Assembly: GCF_020447315.1 (NCBI RefSeq)
Contig: NZ_JAJADQ010000004.1
Location: 124,001 to 188,000 of the forward strand
Length of the DNA: 64,000 nt
Direction of reading: 5' to 3'
From: Hymenobacter nitidus
Lineage (GTDB): Bacteria > Bacteroidota > Bacteroidia > Cytophagales > Hymenobacteraceae
Shown piece after piece: positions 51,225 to 58,296 of this stretch. The notes beneath the pieces are model-generated. The model did not search any database, was not told the origin of the DNA, and saw nothing but the letters and a program-made list of their open reading frames with translations. A program made the position numbers and the translations under genes. Position 1 is the first letter of the stretch; each line of letters opens with the position of its first letter.

Positions 51225-52643
51225 TTAGTGCGTGTGCTGGGCCAGGCTGCTGTCGGCTTCGGCCAGGTCGTCGATGGGCTCCGCAACGTAGTTATCCACG
51301 AATTCGCCTTCCCAGCGGGCTACTACGGCCGTAGCCAGGCAGTTGCCGATGACGTTGACGGCCGTGCGGGCCATGTCCATCAACGCATCAATGCCCAGGA
51401 TAATGAACACCGGCCACGAAGGCAGGTTGAACGAGGCCACCGTGGCCAGCAGAATCACCAGGGAGGCGCGCGGCACGCCGGCCACGCCCTTGCTGGTTAG
51501 CATCAGGGTAAATACCATTACCAGCTGCTGCCCTAACGAGAGGTCGATGCCGGCGGCCTGGGCCACGAACACGGCCGCCAACGACAGGTAGAGCGTGGTG
51601 CCGTCGAGGTTGAACGAGTAGCCGGTAGGCATCACGAAGGCCACCACGCGGCGCGGCACCCCGATGCTTTCCATGGCTTCCATGGCCCGGGGCAGGGCCG
51701 CCTCCGAGCTGGTAGTAGCAAAGGCAATGCTGACCGGCTCGGCAATGGCCTGAATGAAGCGCTTGAGTGGAATACGGGCAATCAGGGCCACCGGCACGAG
51801 CACCAGCAGCAGGAAGGCTGCCAGGGCGCCGTAGAGCGTCAGGAGCAGCTTAAAGGCGTTGACCAGGGGCGCAAAGCCCATTTTGCCGACCGTGTACGCC
51901 AAAGCGCCACCCACCCCGATGGGAGCGAAGAACATCACTACGTTGGTGAACTTGAACATCACCTCCGATAGGCTTTCGGCAAAGTCCAGCATGGGCTTGC
52001 GGTGCTTGCCGTGCACCATGGCCAGGCCGATGGCGAAAATGATGGCAAACACCACGACCTGCAGCACCTGGCCTTCAGCAATGGATTTGGCAATGTTTTC
52101 GGGGAAGATGTGCAGGATGATATCCGAGGTGGTTTGCTCCACGGTCTGCAGCTTCTCGGTTTCGGCATCTACGCCGGCCTGACTGATGCCCACTCCGGCT
52201 TTCGTCAGGTTGATGGCGGCCAGGCCGATAAAGAGGGCAAACGTGGTGACAATCTCGAAGTACACCAGGGCCTTAATACCCATCTTGCCTACCTGCTTCA
52301 GGTCGGCGTGGCCGGCAATACCCACAACCAGCGTGGCGAATACCAGCGGGGCAATGATGGTTTTGACCAGGCGCAGGAATACGTCGCTGAGTACCTTCAT
52401 ATTTTGGGCGGCCACGGGGTAGTCGTGCCCGAACTCGGCACCGATAAACATGCTGACCACAATCCAGAAAGTGAGGGAGCGGCGCTGGGTGGCGTAGGCG
52501 ACCAGGGCGGCCAGGGCCAGCCAGCGGGCTATCATGGGCACGGCCTCGGGCAGGCCCCCGATGTTATAGGCGTGCAGAACGGTCAGGGCCAGGGCTACCA
52601 GAAACAGCAGCAGGACCACGGGAGCGAGGCGAGAGAACTTCAT
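51225..52643 (-). CDS. Dicarboxylate/amino-acid:cation symporter (DAACS family)
   Basis: A 472-residue sodium- or proton-coupled transporter of glutamate or C4-dicarboxylates. Family marks: FLRLVKTIIAPLVFATLVVG, the serine-rich re-entrant loop AFATTSSEAALPRAM, and GYSFNLDGTTLYLSLAAVF with the conserved NLDGT-type motif. There are about eight to ten hydrophobic segments. The gene has a TATCTTTG -7 box at 52684-52691 and is divergent from the dipeptide epimerase gene. The epimerase makes or uses glutamate-containing dipeptides, so the two divergent genes may belong together, but this is only inference. Confidence 0.93.
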   Translation of the reverse strand: MKFSRLAPVVLLLFLVALALTVLHAYNIGGLPEAVPMIARWLALAALVAYATQRRSLTFWIVVSMFIGAEFGHDYPVAAQNMKVLSDVFLRLVKTIIAPLVFATLVVGIAGHADLKQVGKMGIKALVYFEIVTTFALFIGLAAINLTKAGVGISQAGVDAETEKLQTVEQTTSDIILHIFPENIAKSIAEGQVLQVVVFAIIFAIGLAMVHGKHRKPMLDFAESLSEVMFKFTNVVMFFAPIGVGGALAYTVGKMGFAPLVNAFKLLLTLYGALAAFLLLVLVPVALIARIPLKRFIQAIAEPVSIAFATTSSEAALPRAMEAMESIGVPRRVVAFVMPTGYSFNLDGTTLYLSLAAVFVAQAAGIDLSLGQQLVMVFTLMLTSKGVAGVPRASLVILLATVASFNLPSWPVFIILGIDALMDMARTAVNVIGNCLATAVVARWEGEFVDNYVAEPIDDLAEADSSLAQHTH

Positions 52644-52683
52644 GCAGGGAAATAAACGGAGGGGAAATCGGCGGGAAAGTCAG

Positions 52684-52691
52684 CAAAGATA
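52684..52691 (-). promoter_or_regulatory. -7 box of the symporter promoter
   Basis: On the reverse strand the sequence is TATCTTTG, an exact match to TAnnTTTG, about 40 bases before the symporter ATG. No TTG at the right spacing was found. Confidence 0.5.
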
Positions 52692-52785
52692 AGGTATTGA
52701 CTTTCGTTGCGGATTGCTCCTTTGAATCTTGTTTTGCGTACCTCTGTATTGCATTCCGCCAGTATCCCGCTTTCGCCTATCTACC

Positions 52786-53829
52786 GTGTCGCTCCTCTGG
52801 ACTTTGGCCGCTCATGAGCTGCCGCTACGCTATACCTGGAAAATTTCCCGCAACGCCTCCGACGTCAAGACCAACCTCATCGTGCGCGTCAGTGGGGGCG
52901 GGGCCACGGGTTGGGGCGAGGCCGCGCCCAACGTGCGCTACGGCGAAACGCCCGAGGTGCTTACCGTTCAGTTTGACGCCCTGCTGCAGGCCGGGCTGAA
53001 CAAGCTGACCCGCCTGCCCGAGCTGGAAGAGCTGCTGGCCGCGCACCCGCCCGCCCAAGCCCTGCGCTTTGCCCTCGAATCGGCTTTCGTGCACCGGCTG
53101 GCGGGCCTGGCAGGGCAGTCGGTGGCTACGTGGCTAGGCTGCCCGGCGCCCGGCAGCCCGGTCGCTACGGCCTTCACGCTGCCCATCATGGAGCCCGGGA
53201 CCGTGGCCGATTTTGTGCAGCAGCAGCGCATGAGCCGCTTTCCGCTGCTCAAAATCAAGGTAGACCAGCACAGCGGCCTGGAGCTGCTGCGGGCCATCAG
53301 TGCGGCGCTTCCCGGCCGCGAGCTGCTGATCGACGGCAACGAGGCCTGGACCGACGCTGATGCGCTGCTGCGCTTTCTGGAACAGGTCCAGACGTTGCCC
53401 GCGCTGCGCGTGCGCCTGCTGGAGCAGCCCCTGCCGGCTCGTTGCACTGACGACTACCGCTACCTGCGCAGCCGCTCGCCCTGGCCGGTTTTCGCCGACG
53501 AGTCGGTGACGGCCACGGCCGATTTTGCCGACATTGCCCGGCAGTTTCACGGCGTGAACATGAAGCTGATGAAGGCCGGCGGCTACCTCAACGGCATCCG
53601 GATTCTGCAGCAAACCCGCGCCCACGGCCTGCAAACAATGCTGGGCTGCATGGTCGAAACCTCGCTCGGCATCTGGTCGGCCCTGCAGATCAGCCACTTG
53701 GCCGACGTCTGTGACCTAGACGGCTTCCTGATCGTGCGCGACGAGCCCTTTGGCCTAGTGCGGGAGGAAAACGGCCGGCTGACGGCCCTGCCCGTGTGCT
53801 GGAACCGGCTGGTGCCGGTGGTCAGCTGA
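52786..53829 (+). CDS. Dipeptide epimerase (enolase superfamily)
   Basis: A likely L-Ala-D/L-Glu-type epimerase of the muconate-lactonizing subgroup, which recycles cell-wall peptides. The catalytic lysine is in PLLKIKVDQ, metal ligands in LIDGNEAW, LLEQPLPA and VFADESV, and the second lysine in NMKLMKAGG. The length of 347 residues from GTG 52786 (VSLLWTLAAHELPLRYTW) is normal; the frame is open from 52729 but those codons look non-family. It is divergent from the dicarboxylate-type symporter. Alternative substrates among dipeptides cannot be excluded. Confidence 0.88.
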   Translation: MSLLWTLAAHELPLRYTWKISRNASDVKTNLIVRVSGGGATGWGEAAPNVRYGETPEVLTVQFDALLQAGLNKLTRLPELEELLAAHPPAQALRFALESAFVHRLAGLAGQSVATWLGCPAPGSPVATAFTLPIMEPGTVADFVQQQRMSRFPLLKIKVDQHSGLELLRAISAALPGRELLIDGNEAWTDADALLRFLEQVQTLPALRVRLLEQPLPARCTDDYRYLRSRSPWPVFADESVTATADFADIARQFHGVNMKLMKAGGYLNGIRILQQTRAHGLQTMLGCMVETSLGIWSALQISHLADVCDLDGFLIVRDEPFGLVREENGRLTALPVCWNRLVPVVS

Positions 53830-53857
53830 GTTCAACTGAATACCAAGTCAGATAGGA

Positions 53858-54256
53858 ATGGTGGTAAAAATATGGGTTGGAGTGAGCTTGATGGCGTCTT
53901 TGGTATCTTGCAGTGCCCGTGAGGATATCGTCTTTTCGGCGGTCGATGAGCTACATTATATCCAGCTGTATAGCCGAAACAACGATTTTGAAATACTTCA
54001 TAATGGTATAAACACGGCTCAAGGCCGGTATGAAGTAAAAGGGGATACGATTCTTTTACATTACCTGCCGGGGCAGCTAACTATCAAGAGAAGTGAGAAG
54101 TTGGACGGCGCCAATGCCAAGTTTACCCGATTATTGGTCATTGAAAGGAAGCGAAAGCACGTCCGCTCGGCAGATAGACACTATTTCTGCGCAAACATTG
54201 CCATCGATCAACTTGCTCAGGCAACGCCTGTAAAACAAGCAAAGCGCCACCCATAG
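53858..54256 (+). CDS. Hypothetical lipoprotein with low-GC codons
   Basis: A 132-residue exported protein with a lipobox (GVSLMASLVSCS). The body is beta-rich (DELHYIQLYSRNNDFEILHN, TILLHYLPGQLTIKRSEKLD), ending in a basic tail. Codon use is much more AT-rich than the neighbours. The stop codon TAG (54254-54256) lies within the loop of the terminator hairpin at 54235-54275, so the last residues are encoded by the hairpin's left arm. Family unknown. Confidence 0.6.
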   Translation: MVVKIWVGVSLMASLVSCSAREDIVFSAVDELHYIQLYSRNNDFEILHNGINTAQGRYEVKGDTILLHYLPGQLTIKRSEKLDGANAKFTRLLVIERKRKHVRSADRHYFCANIAIDQLAQATPVKQAKRHP

Positions 54257-54275
54257 CAGGTGGCGCTTTGCTTGT
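54235..54275. terminator. Bidirectional terminator overlapping a stop codon
   Basis: A 17-bp perfect stem (ACAAGCAAAGCGCCACC and complement) with a 7-base loop holding the end of the upstream gene's stop codon. It serves the convergent gene at 54307 as well. Confidence 0.8.
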
Positions 54276-54306
54276 ATCCTCATTACGAAGCCAGCATTGG
54301 CAGGCC

Positions 54307-54888
54307 TTACTTTACCTGGCGCAGCTGCTCATCCAGCGCCTTAATCTGCTGGTCGAGCTGGCTGGTATCGGCGGGGCGCTGGGTGCCGCTGCTCAGCAGG
54401 CTGATCTTGTCGTTGAGCAGCTGAATTTTCTGGGCCATCAGGGTAATGCGGCTGTTGAGGCTGCTCAGGCGGGTTTCCATGTCGGCGGTGGTGGGCACCG
54501 AGTTGCGGTCTACCAGGGGCTCGTACTGGGCCCCGGCCGGAGCCGTGGTGCCGCGGGCCGAAGCGGCGCTGCCGGGCGTGGCAAACACGATTTCCCCTTT
54601 CATGGTTACGTAGTCGCCCTCGCGCAGGGTGGTTTTTTTGCCTCCGGGCAGCTCCACAATACCACTTTTATAGTTGATCTTCGTGCCATCGGCTAGGGCC
54701 ACGTTCTGGGTCAGGGGCTTGGTGGTAGAGCCCTGGCGCAGCACTACCTCGCCATCGCGCATCAGAAACTGGTCGGTGCTATTGGCCACTACAGCCCCCG
54801 CCGGGCGGGTGGGCGTGGCTTGTGCCAGGGCACTGGCAGGAGCGGCCAAAGCCAAAAACAGTGCGGCGGCGGGGAGGTGGCGAATCAT
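54307..54888 (-). CDS. Secreted DUF6799-like protein with C-terminal coiled coil
   Basis: A 193-residue exported protein (signal MIRHLPAAALFLALAAPASA...LAQ). The central domain repeats a pattern (DQFLMRDGEVVLRQGSTTKP, then LPGGKKTTLREGDYVTMKGE) that I associate with DUF6799 of Hymenobacter-like genomes; the family name is from memory. The C-terminal 60 residues form a Gln- and Leu-rich coiled coil (RLSSLNSRITLMAQKIQLLN). No function is known. It is divergent from the MarR-type gene, whose promoter is at 54986-55016. Confidence 0.72.
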   Translation of the reverse strand: MIRHLPAAALFLALAAPASALAQATPTRPAGAVVANSTDQFLMRDGEVVLRQGSTTKPLTQNVALADGTKINYKSGIVELPGGKKTTLREGDYVTMKGEIVFATPGSAASARGTTAPAGAQYEPLVDRNSVPTTADMETRLSSLNSRITLMAQKIQLLNDKISLLSSGTQRPADTSQLDQQIKALDEQLRQVK

Positions 54889-54985
54889 GGCGTGGAGTTT
54901 GGTTAGTAGGCTGAACTTACGGGTTTGCCCGAATTCAGTTTTTTGCCGGTGCCACCGGGGTGAAAAAAGAAATTCGGGAACTGTG

Positions 54986-55016
54986 TTGCGACATTAAATG
55001 TATGTACATATATTTG
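54986..55016 (+). promoter_or_regulatory. Promoter of the marR-yceI unit with overlapping palindrome
   Basis: TTG (54986-54988), 20 bases, TATATTTG (55009-55016): an exact match to the Bacteroidota consensus. A perfect 10-bp palindrome TATGTACATA (55001-55010) overlaps the -7 box, a natural place for a MarR dimer to bind and repress. Confidence 0.7.
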
Positions 55017-55047
55017 CAACGTAATCCAGCCCCGCTGAATGCATATT

Positions 55048-55497
55048 ATGAGAATCGAAGACGAAATCAAGCAGCCCGTATTTAAGGATGAGTACCAGAA
55101 AGGGTACATCAATCTGATTTACACGGCGGGCTGGCTGCAGCAGCAGCAGGCCGCGGCGTTTCGCGAATTCGACCTTACCCTGCCCCAGTTCAACATTCTG
55201 CGCATTCTGCGGGGGCAGCATCCCAAGCCGGCTACCGTCAACCTGCTCATTGAGCGCATGCTCGACAAAACCAGCAACGCCTCCCGCATCGTCGACAAGC
55301 TCGAAGCCAAGGGGCTGGTGACGCGTACTGTGTGCCCCAGCAACCGCCGGGCCGTGGACATTCGCATTACCGAAGCCGCCCTGGAGCTGCTGCTGCGCAT
55401 GGACACCGAAGTGCTGAGCAAGCAGCACAACCTGCAAACGCTGACGGTGGAAGAAGCCGTGCAGCTGAATGCCTTACTCGATAAAATCCGCGACTGA
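55048..55497 (+). CDS. MarR-family transcriptional regulator
   Basis: A 149-residue winged-helix regulator. The DNA-binding core reads DLTLPQFNILRILRGQHPKP, then IERMLDKTSNASRIVDKLEA and RTVCPSNRRAVDIRITEAAL with the wing. ATG 55048 (MRIEDEIKQP) is preferred; another ATG three codons earlier (55039) is possible. It lies 42 bases before the yceI-family gene in the same direction, a recurrent pairing in Bacteroidota. A palindrome in its own promoter suggests autorepression. The ligand is unknown. Confidence 0.92.
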   Translation: MRIEDEIKQPVFKDEYQKGYINLIYTAGWLQQQQAAAFREFDLTLPQFNILRILRGQHPKPATVNLLIERMLDKTSNASRIVDKLEAKGLVTRTVCPSNRRAVDIRITEAALELLLRMDTEVLSKQHNLQTLTVEEAVQLNALLDKIRD

Positions 55498-55539
55498 CGT
55501 CTTTCAGTTACTTCGTTTTCCCTTCACTCCACATTTGTC

Positions 55540-56184
55540 ATGAAAAAATTCGCTCTTTCCGCCCTGTTCGTTGCTTCTATTCTGGCTGCGCCGGCCGTAG
55601 CCAAAGATCCTTCGGCTCCTAAGGCTGCTACCAGCACCAAAGCCGCTACAGTGTACAAAGTGCAGCCGCAGCTCAGCACCCTGGGTTGGGTCGGCAAAAA
55701 AGTTACGGGCCAGCACAACGGCACCATTCAGTTCAAGAGCGGCGACGTAGCCGTAAACGGTAACAAAATCACCGGCGGTACTTTTGTTGTTGACATGAAC
55801 TCGCTGAAGGTAACCGACATCACCGATGCCGACACCAACGGCAAACTGGTCGGCCACCTGCGGGCCGACGACTTCTTCGGCGTCGAGAAGAACCCCACCG
55901 CTACCTTCAAAATCACCAAAATTACGCCCATCAAAGGCGCGGCGGCTAACGCCAACAACTCGACCGTAACCGGCAACCTGACCATCAAAGGCATCACCAA
56001 GCCCGTTACGTTCCCCGCCATTCTCGACGTGAAAAATGGCGTAGCTTCCGCCGTTGGCACCGCCACCATCGACCGCACGCAGTTCGACATTAAATACGGC
56101 TCGAAGTCGTTCTTCGAAAGCATTGGCGACAAAGCCATTGACAACGACTTTACGCTGAGCTTCAACGTTATTGCCAAGCAGTAG
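55540..56184 (+). CDS. Periplasmic YceI-family lipocalin-like protein
   Basis: A 214-residue protein with a signal peptide (MKKFALSALFVASILAAPAV) and the YceI lipid-binding fold: VYKVQPQLSTLGWVGKKVTG, VAVNGNKITGGTFVVDMNSL, LRADDFFGVEKNPTATFKIT and IKGITKPVTFPA. YceI proteins bind isoprenoid chains or similar lipids. It follows the MarR gene and shares its promoter, so its expression is probably under that regulator. A terminator follows. Confidence 0.94.
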   Translation: MKKFALSALFVASILAAPAVAKDPSAPKAATSTKAATVYKVQPQLSTLGWVGKKVTGQHNGTIQFKSGDVAVNGNKITGGTFVVDMNSLKVTDITDADTNGKLVGHLRADDFFGVEKNPTATFKITKITPIKGAAANANNSTVTGNLTIKGITKPVTFPAILDVKNGVASAVGTATIDRTQFDIKYGSKSFFESIGDKAIDNDFTLSFNVIAKQ

Positions 56185-56202
56185 TCGGATTCTAACTGCC
56201 AC

Positions 56203-56239
56203 AAAAAAGCCCCGTCGTACGAAACGACAGGGCTTTTTT
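56203..56239. terminator. Terminator after the YceI gene, shared with the next gene
   Basis: AAAAAGCCC-C-GTCGT and AACGAC-A-GGGCTTTTT with T and A tracts on both sides; works for the convergent gene at 56263. Confidence 0.88.
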
Positions 56240-56262
56240 TGTGTAAAAAGATCCTGGGAAGC

Positions 56263-56997
56263 TTACTTCTGGCCGCCGTTGGCGGGCACGGCCTGGGCCG
56301 GCGCCGGCGCCTGGGCAGGAGAGGCGGGCGTGGTGCTGGGGCGGGTGGCGGCCGAGCTGTTGCGCAGTACCAGGTGCAGCGGGGCCACGTTCATTTCCCG
56401 CAGGCTGATGATGCCGTACACGGTTTCGCCGGGCTTGATGCTCTTGTTGGTCAGGTCGTGCTGGGCAAACTCCAGGCGCAGGTTCTTGTTGGCCTGGCTG
56501 GCACCTATCATGTTGCCGCCCGCAATGAAAGGGCCCGTAGGAATAAACGTCCCGCCCGAAGTAGTCGTCTGGCCCGTGCTGGAGTTTACCGTGGTGGTGC
56601 CACCCACGTTGAAGTTCAGCAGCAGGTAGAGCAGGTAGATGGCGACGCCTTGCTTCAAGTCGTTGGCAGCCTGCACCGATGGTACCGGAGCTACCGGCCG
56701 GTCGCCGAAGTAGAGCTCTAGGTCGCGGGAGAAGTTCAACTCCTGATCGGTGTTGTTTTTCACTTTCACCGCCACGGTCTGGTAGCCGCGCTTACGCTCT
56801 TTCTTGTTGTATTTTTTATTGCGGCCGTGTATCGAGAGGGCGCCGTACTGGTAGCTGAACTCTACCGGGCTATTGGCCGACGTCACCGACGTATAGGAAG
56901 TAACGGTAGTAGGACGAATAGCCGTGTAACCGCCCGCGCAGCCGGTGGCAAAAAGCAGAGCCGAGCCAGCCACAATACGGGTAAATGTGTTGCGCAT
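56263..56997 (-). CDS. Hypothetical lipoprotein, 244 aa
   Basis: An exported protein whose ATG 56997 starts a lipobox signal (MRNTFTRIVAGSALLFATGC). The body contains an Ig-like region (AVKVKNNTDQELNFSRDLEL, YFGDRPVAPVPSVQAANDLK), a Gly/Thr-rich loop and a second strand-rich region (LRLEFAQHDLTNKSIKPGET, VYGIISLREMNVAPLHLVLR), ending with a Pro/Ala-rich tail. The family is not recognised. It converges on the YceI gene. Confidence 0.66.
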   Translation of the reverse strand: MRNTFTRIVAGSALLFATGCAGGYTAIRPTTVTSYTSVTSANSPVEFSYQYGALSIHGRNKKYNKKERKRGYQTVAVKVKNNTDQELNFSRDLELYFGDRPVAPVPSVQAANDLKQGVAIYLLYLLLNFNVGGTTTVNSSTGQTTTSGGTFIPTGPFIAGGNMIGASQANKNLRLEFAQHDLTNKSIKPGETVYGIISLREMNVAPLHLVLRNSSAATRPSTTPASPAQAPAPAQAVPANGGQK

Positions 56998-57176
56998 AAA
57001 GAAGAGAGAAAAGGTAAACTGAATAGGTACAGCGGGCCAGACATTCTGATCCAACCAACAAAACTATTTATTTACCTGTCCGCCTGTATGCGCCCTGTAG
57101 CAGATTGAATAATATATCCAGGCTGTACTGAGTATAGTCTAATTTGATAAGCGCTATATACTCCGGAAGTGGTGCT

Positions 57177-57734
57177 TTACCCGGGCAACACCAGCTCCCG
57201 GGGCAGCTCGAAGCGCAGGTTGCGGCTCTTGCTGCGGCCGTGCAACTGGGTCAGGAAATCGTCGAGCTCGGGCTTGTATTCCAGCCACAGATCTTCGTGC
57301 AGGTTATTGAGAATCAGTTGGGCGGTGCGGGTCGTGAGGCGGGCCGTGCTTACGTAGAAGCCGTTGTAGGGCGAGTCGAACTGGCCGGTATAGTTGTCGA
57401 AAATCAGGCGCAGCGCGTACAGGTTCAGGTCAATTTCCAGGCGCTTATCCTTGGTAATGCGGCGCGAACGGGCACTCTCCTTCACGGCTTTGCCCAGGGC
57501 CTTGTTCAGGCTGCGGTTGAGCAGGCGGCCCGTTACGGCCACGTTGAACAGCTCGTGAATCCGGTCGGTGGTTTCCTCATACACCTGCTCCACCGTCACT
57601 TCCGGCAGCAGCTCAAACACCAGGGTTTCGTAGAGCTCGGCGTCGCGGCGCACGGCCCGAAGCAGCAGCTTTTCCTTGTCGGCGTCGGGCAGGCGTTTGA
57701 GGGCTTTCTTGAAGTCGGAGGACGGAACGGGCAT
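57177..57734 (-). CDS. Hypothetical helical protein, 185 aa
   Basis: A soluble, mostly helical protein with many charged residues (FKKALKRLPDADKEKLLLRA, VTGRLLNRSLNKALGKAVKE). No signal peptide or membrane helix. ATG 57734 (MPVPSSDFKK) is preferred over 57758. I do not recognise the family with certainty; the style (repeated K/R/L helices around a helix-turn) recalls DUF6155-like proteins, but that is a weak impression. It is divergent from the DUF4132 pair. Confidence 0.55.
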   Translation of the reverse strand: MPVPSSDFKKALKRLPDADKEKLLLRAVRRDAELYETLVFELLPEVTVEQVYEETTDRIHELFNVAVTGRLLNRSLNKALGKAVKESARSRRITKDKRLEIDLNLYALRLIFDNYTGQFDSPYNGFYVSTARLTTRTAQLILNNLHEDLWLEYKPELDDFLTQLHGRSKSRNLRFELPRELVLPG

Positions 57735-57900
57735 GGAGAAAGGCGCGGGTTGGAACAAGGAATTACCTGGGCAATACGCCCGCGGTGAAAAACAGATGCT
57801 AAGGAATTTGATTTGCTAATAAAATTAGTAAATTGCCTCGGCTAACTGCTTTAGTCGGTTCAGCGAAGCTACTTCAATTGTCAACTACATTCTACTTTGT

Positions 57901-58296
57901 ATGGCCTTACTCACCATTCAGGACGAAACCGTCGCGGGCGGCATCCTCAACCGGCTGGAGCTGGAAATAGCCCAGGAAATGCTCACGGTGCGCGAATTGA
58001 TTGCCCAGCGCGTGTACCAGGAAGTAGCCGCCTACAACAGCCGGCAGCAGGACGTATTTCAGGGCCTGGTGCAGCCCACCGAGTCGGAGCGGGTGCTGAA
58101 CGGCTTCCGGCTGCTGCGTCAGGCCAAGCCGATTGACACCGAAACCCAGCTCTACAAGGCCCTGGAAGGCTTTCTGCAGAACAGCTACTTTGTGCTCGTC
58201 AACGACCGGCAGGTGGATAGTCTGGACGAGGAAGTGTGGCTGGGCAGCGGGGCCACGGCCAGTTTTATTAAACTCACGCCGCTGGTAGGGGGCTGA
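57901..58296 (+). CDS. 131-aa hypothetical protein coupled to the DUF4132 gene
   Basis: A soluble protein with a helical first half (ILNRLELEIAQEMLTVRELI, AQRVYQEVAAYNSRQQDVFQ) and a shorter second half ending VWLGSGATASFIKLTPLVGG. Its stop overlaps the start of the DUF4132 gene as TGATG, so the two are translationally coupled and most likely act together. No catalytic motif is evident and the family is not recognised. The gene starts just after 57781-57900, a promoter-like AT-rich stretch. Confidence 0.72.
   Translation: MALLTIQDETVAGGILNRLELEIAQEMLTVRELIAQRVYQEVAAYNSRQQDVFQGLVQPTESERVLNGFRLLRQAKPIDTETQLYKALEGFLQNSYFVLVNDRQVDSLDEEVWLGSGATASFIKLTPLVGG

Noticed and set aside
57177..57734. Naming the helical protein DUF6155
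   Set aside because: The resemblance is only in style; no family-specific motif could be confirmed by eye.
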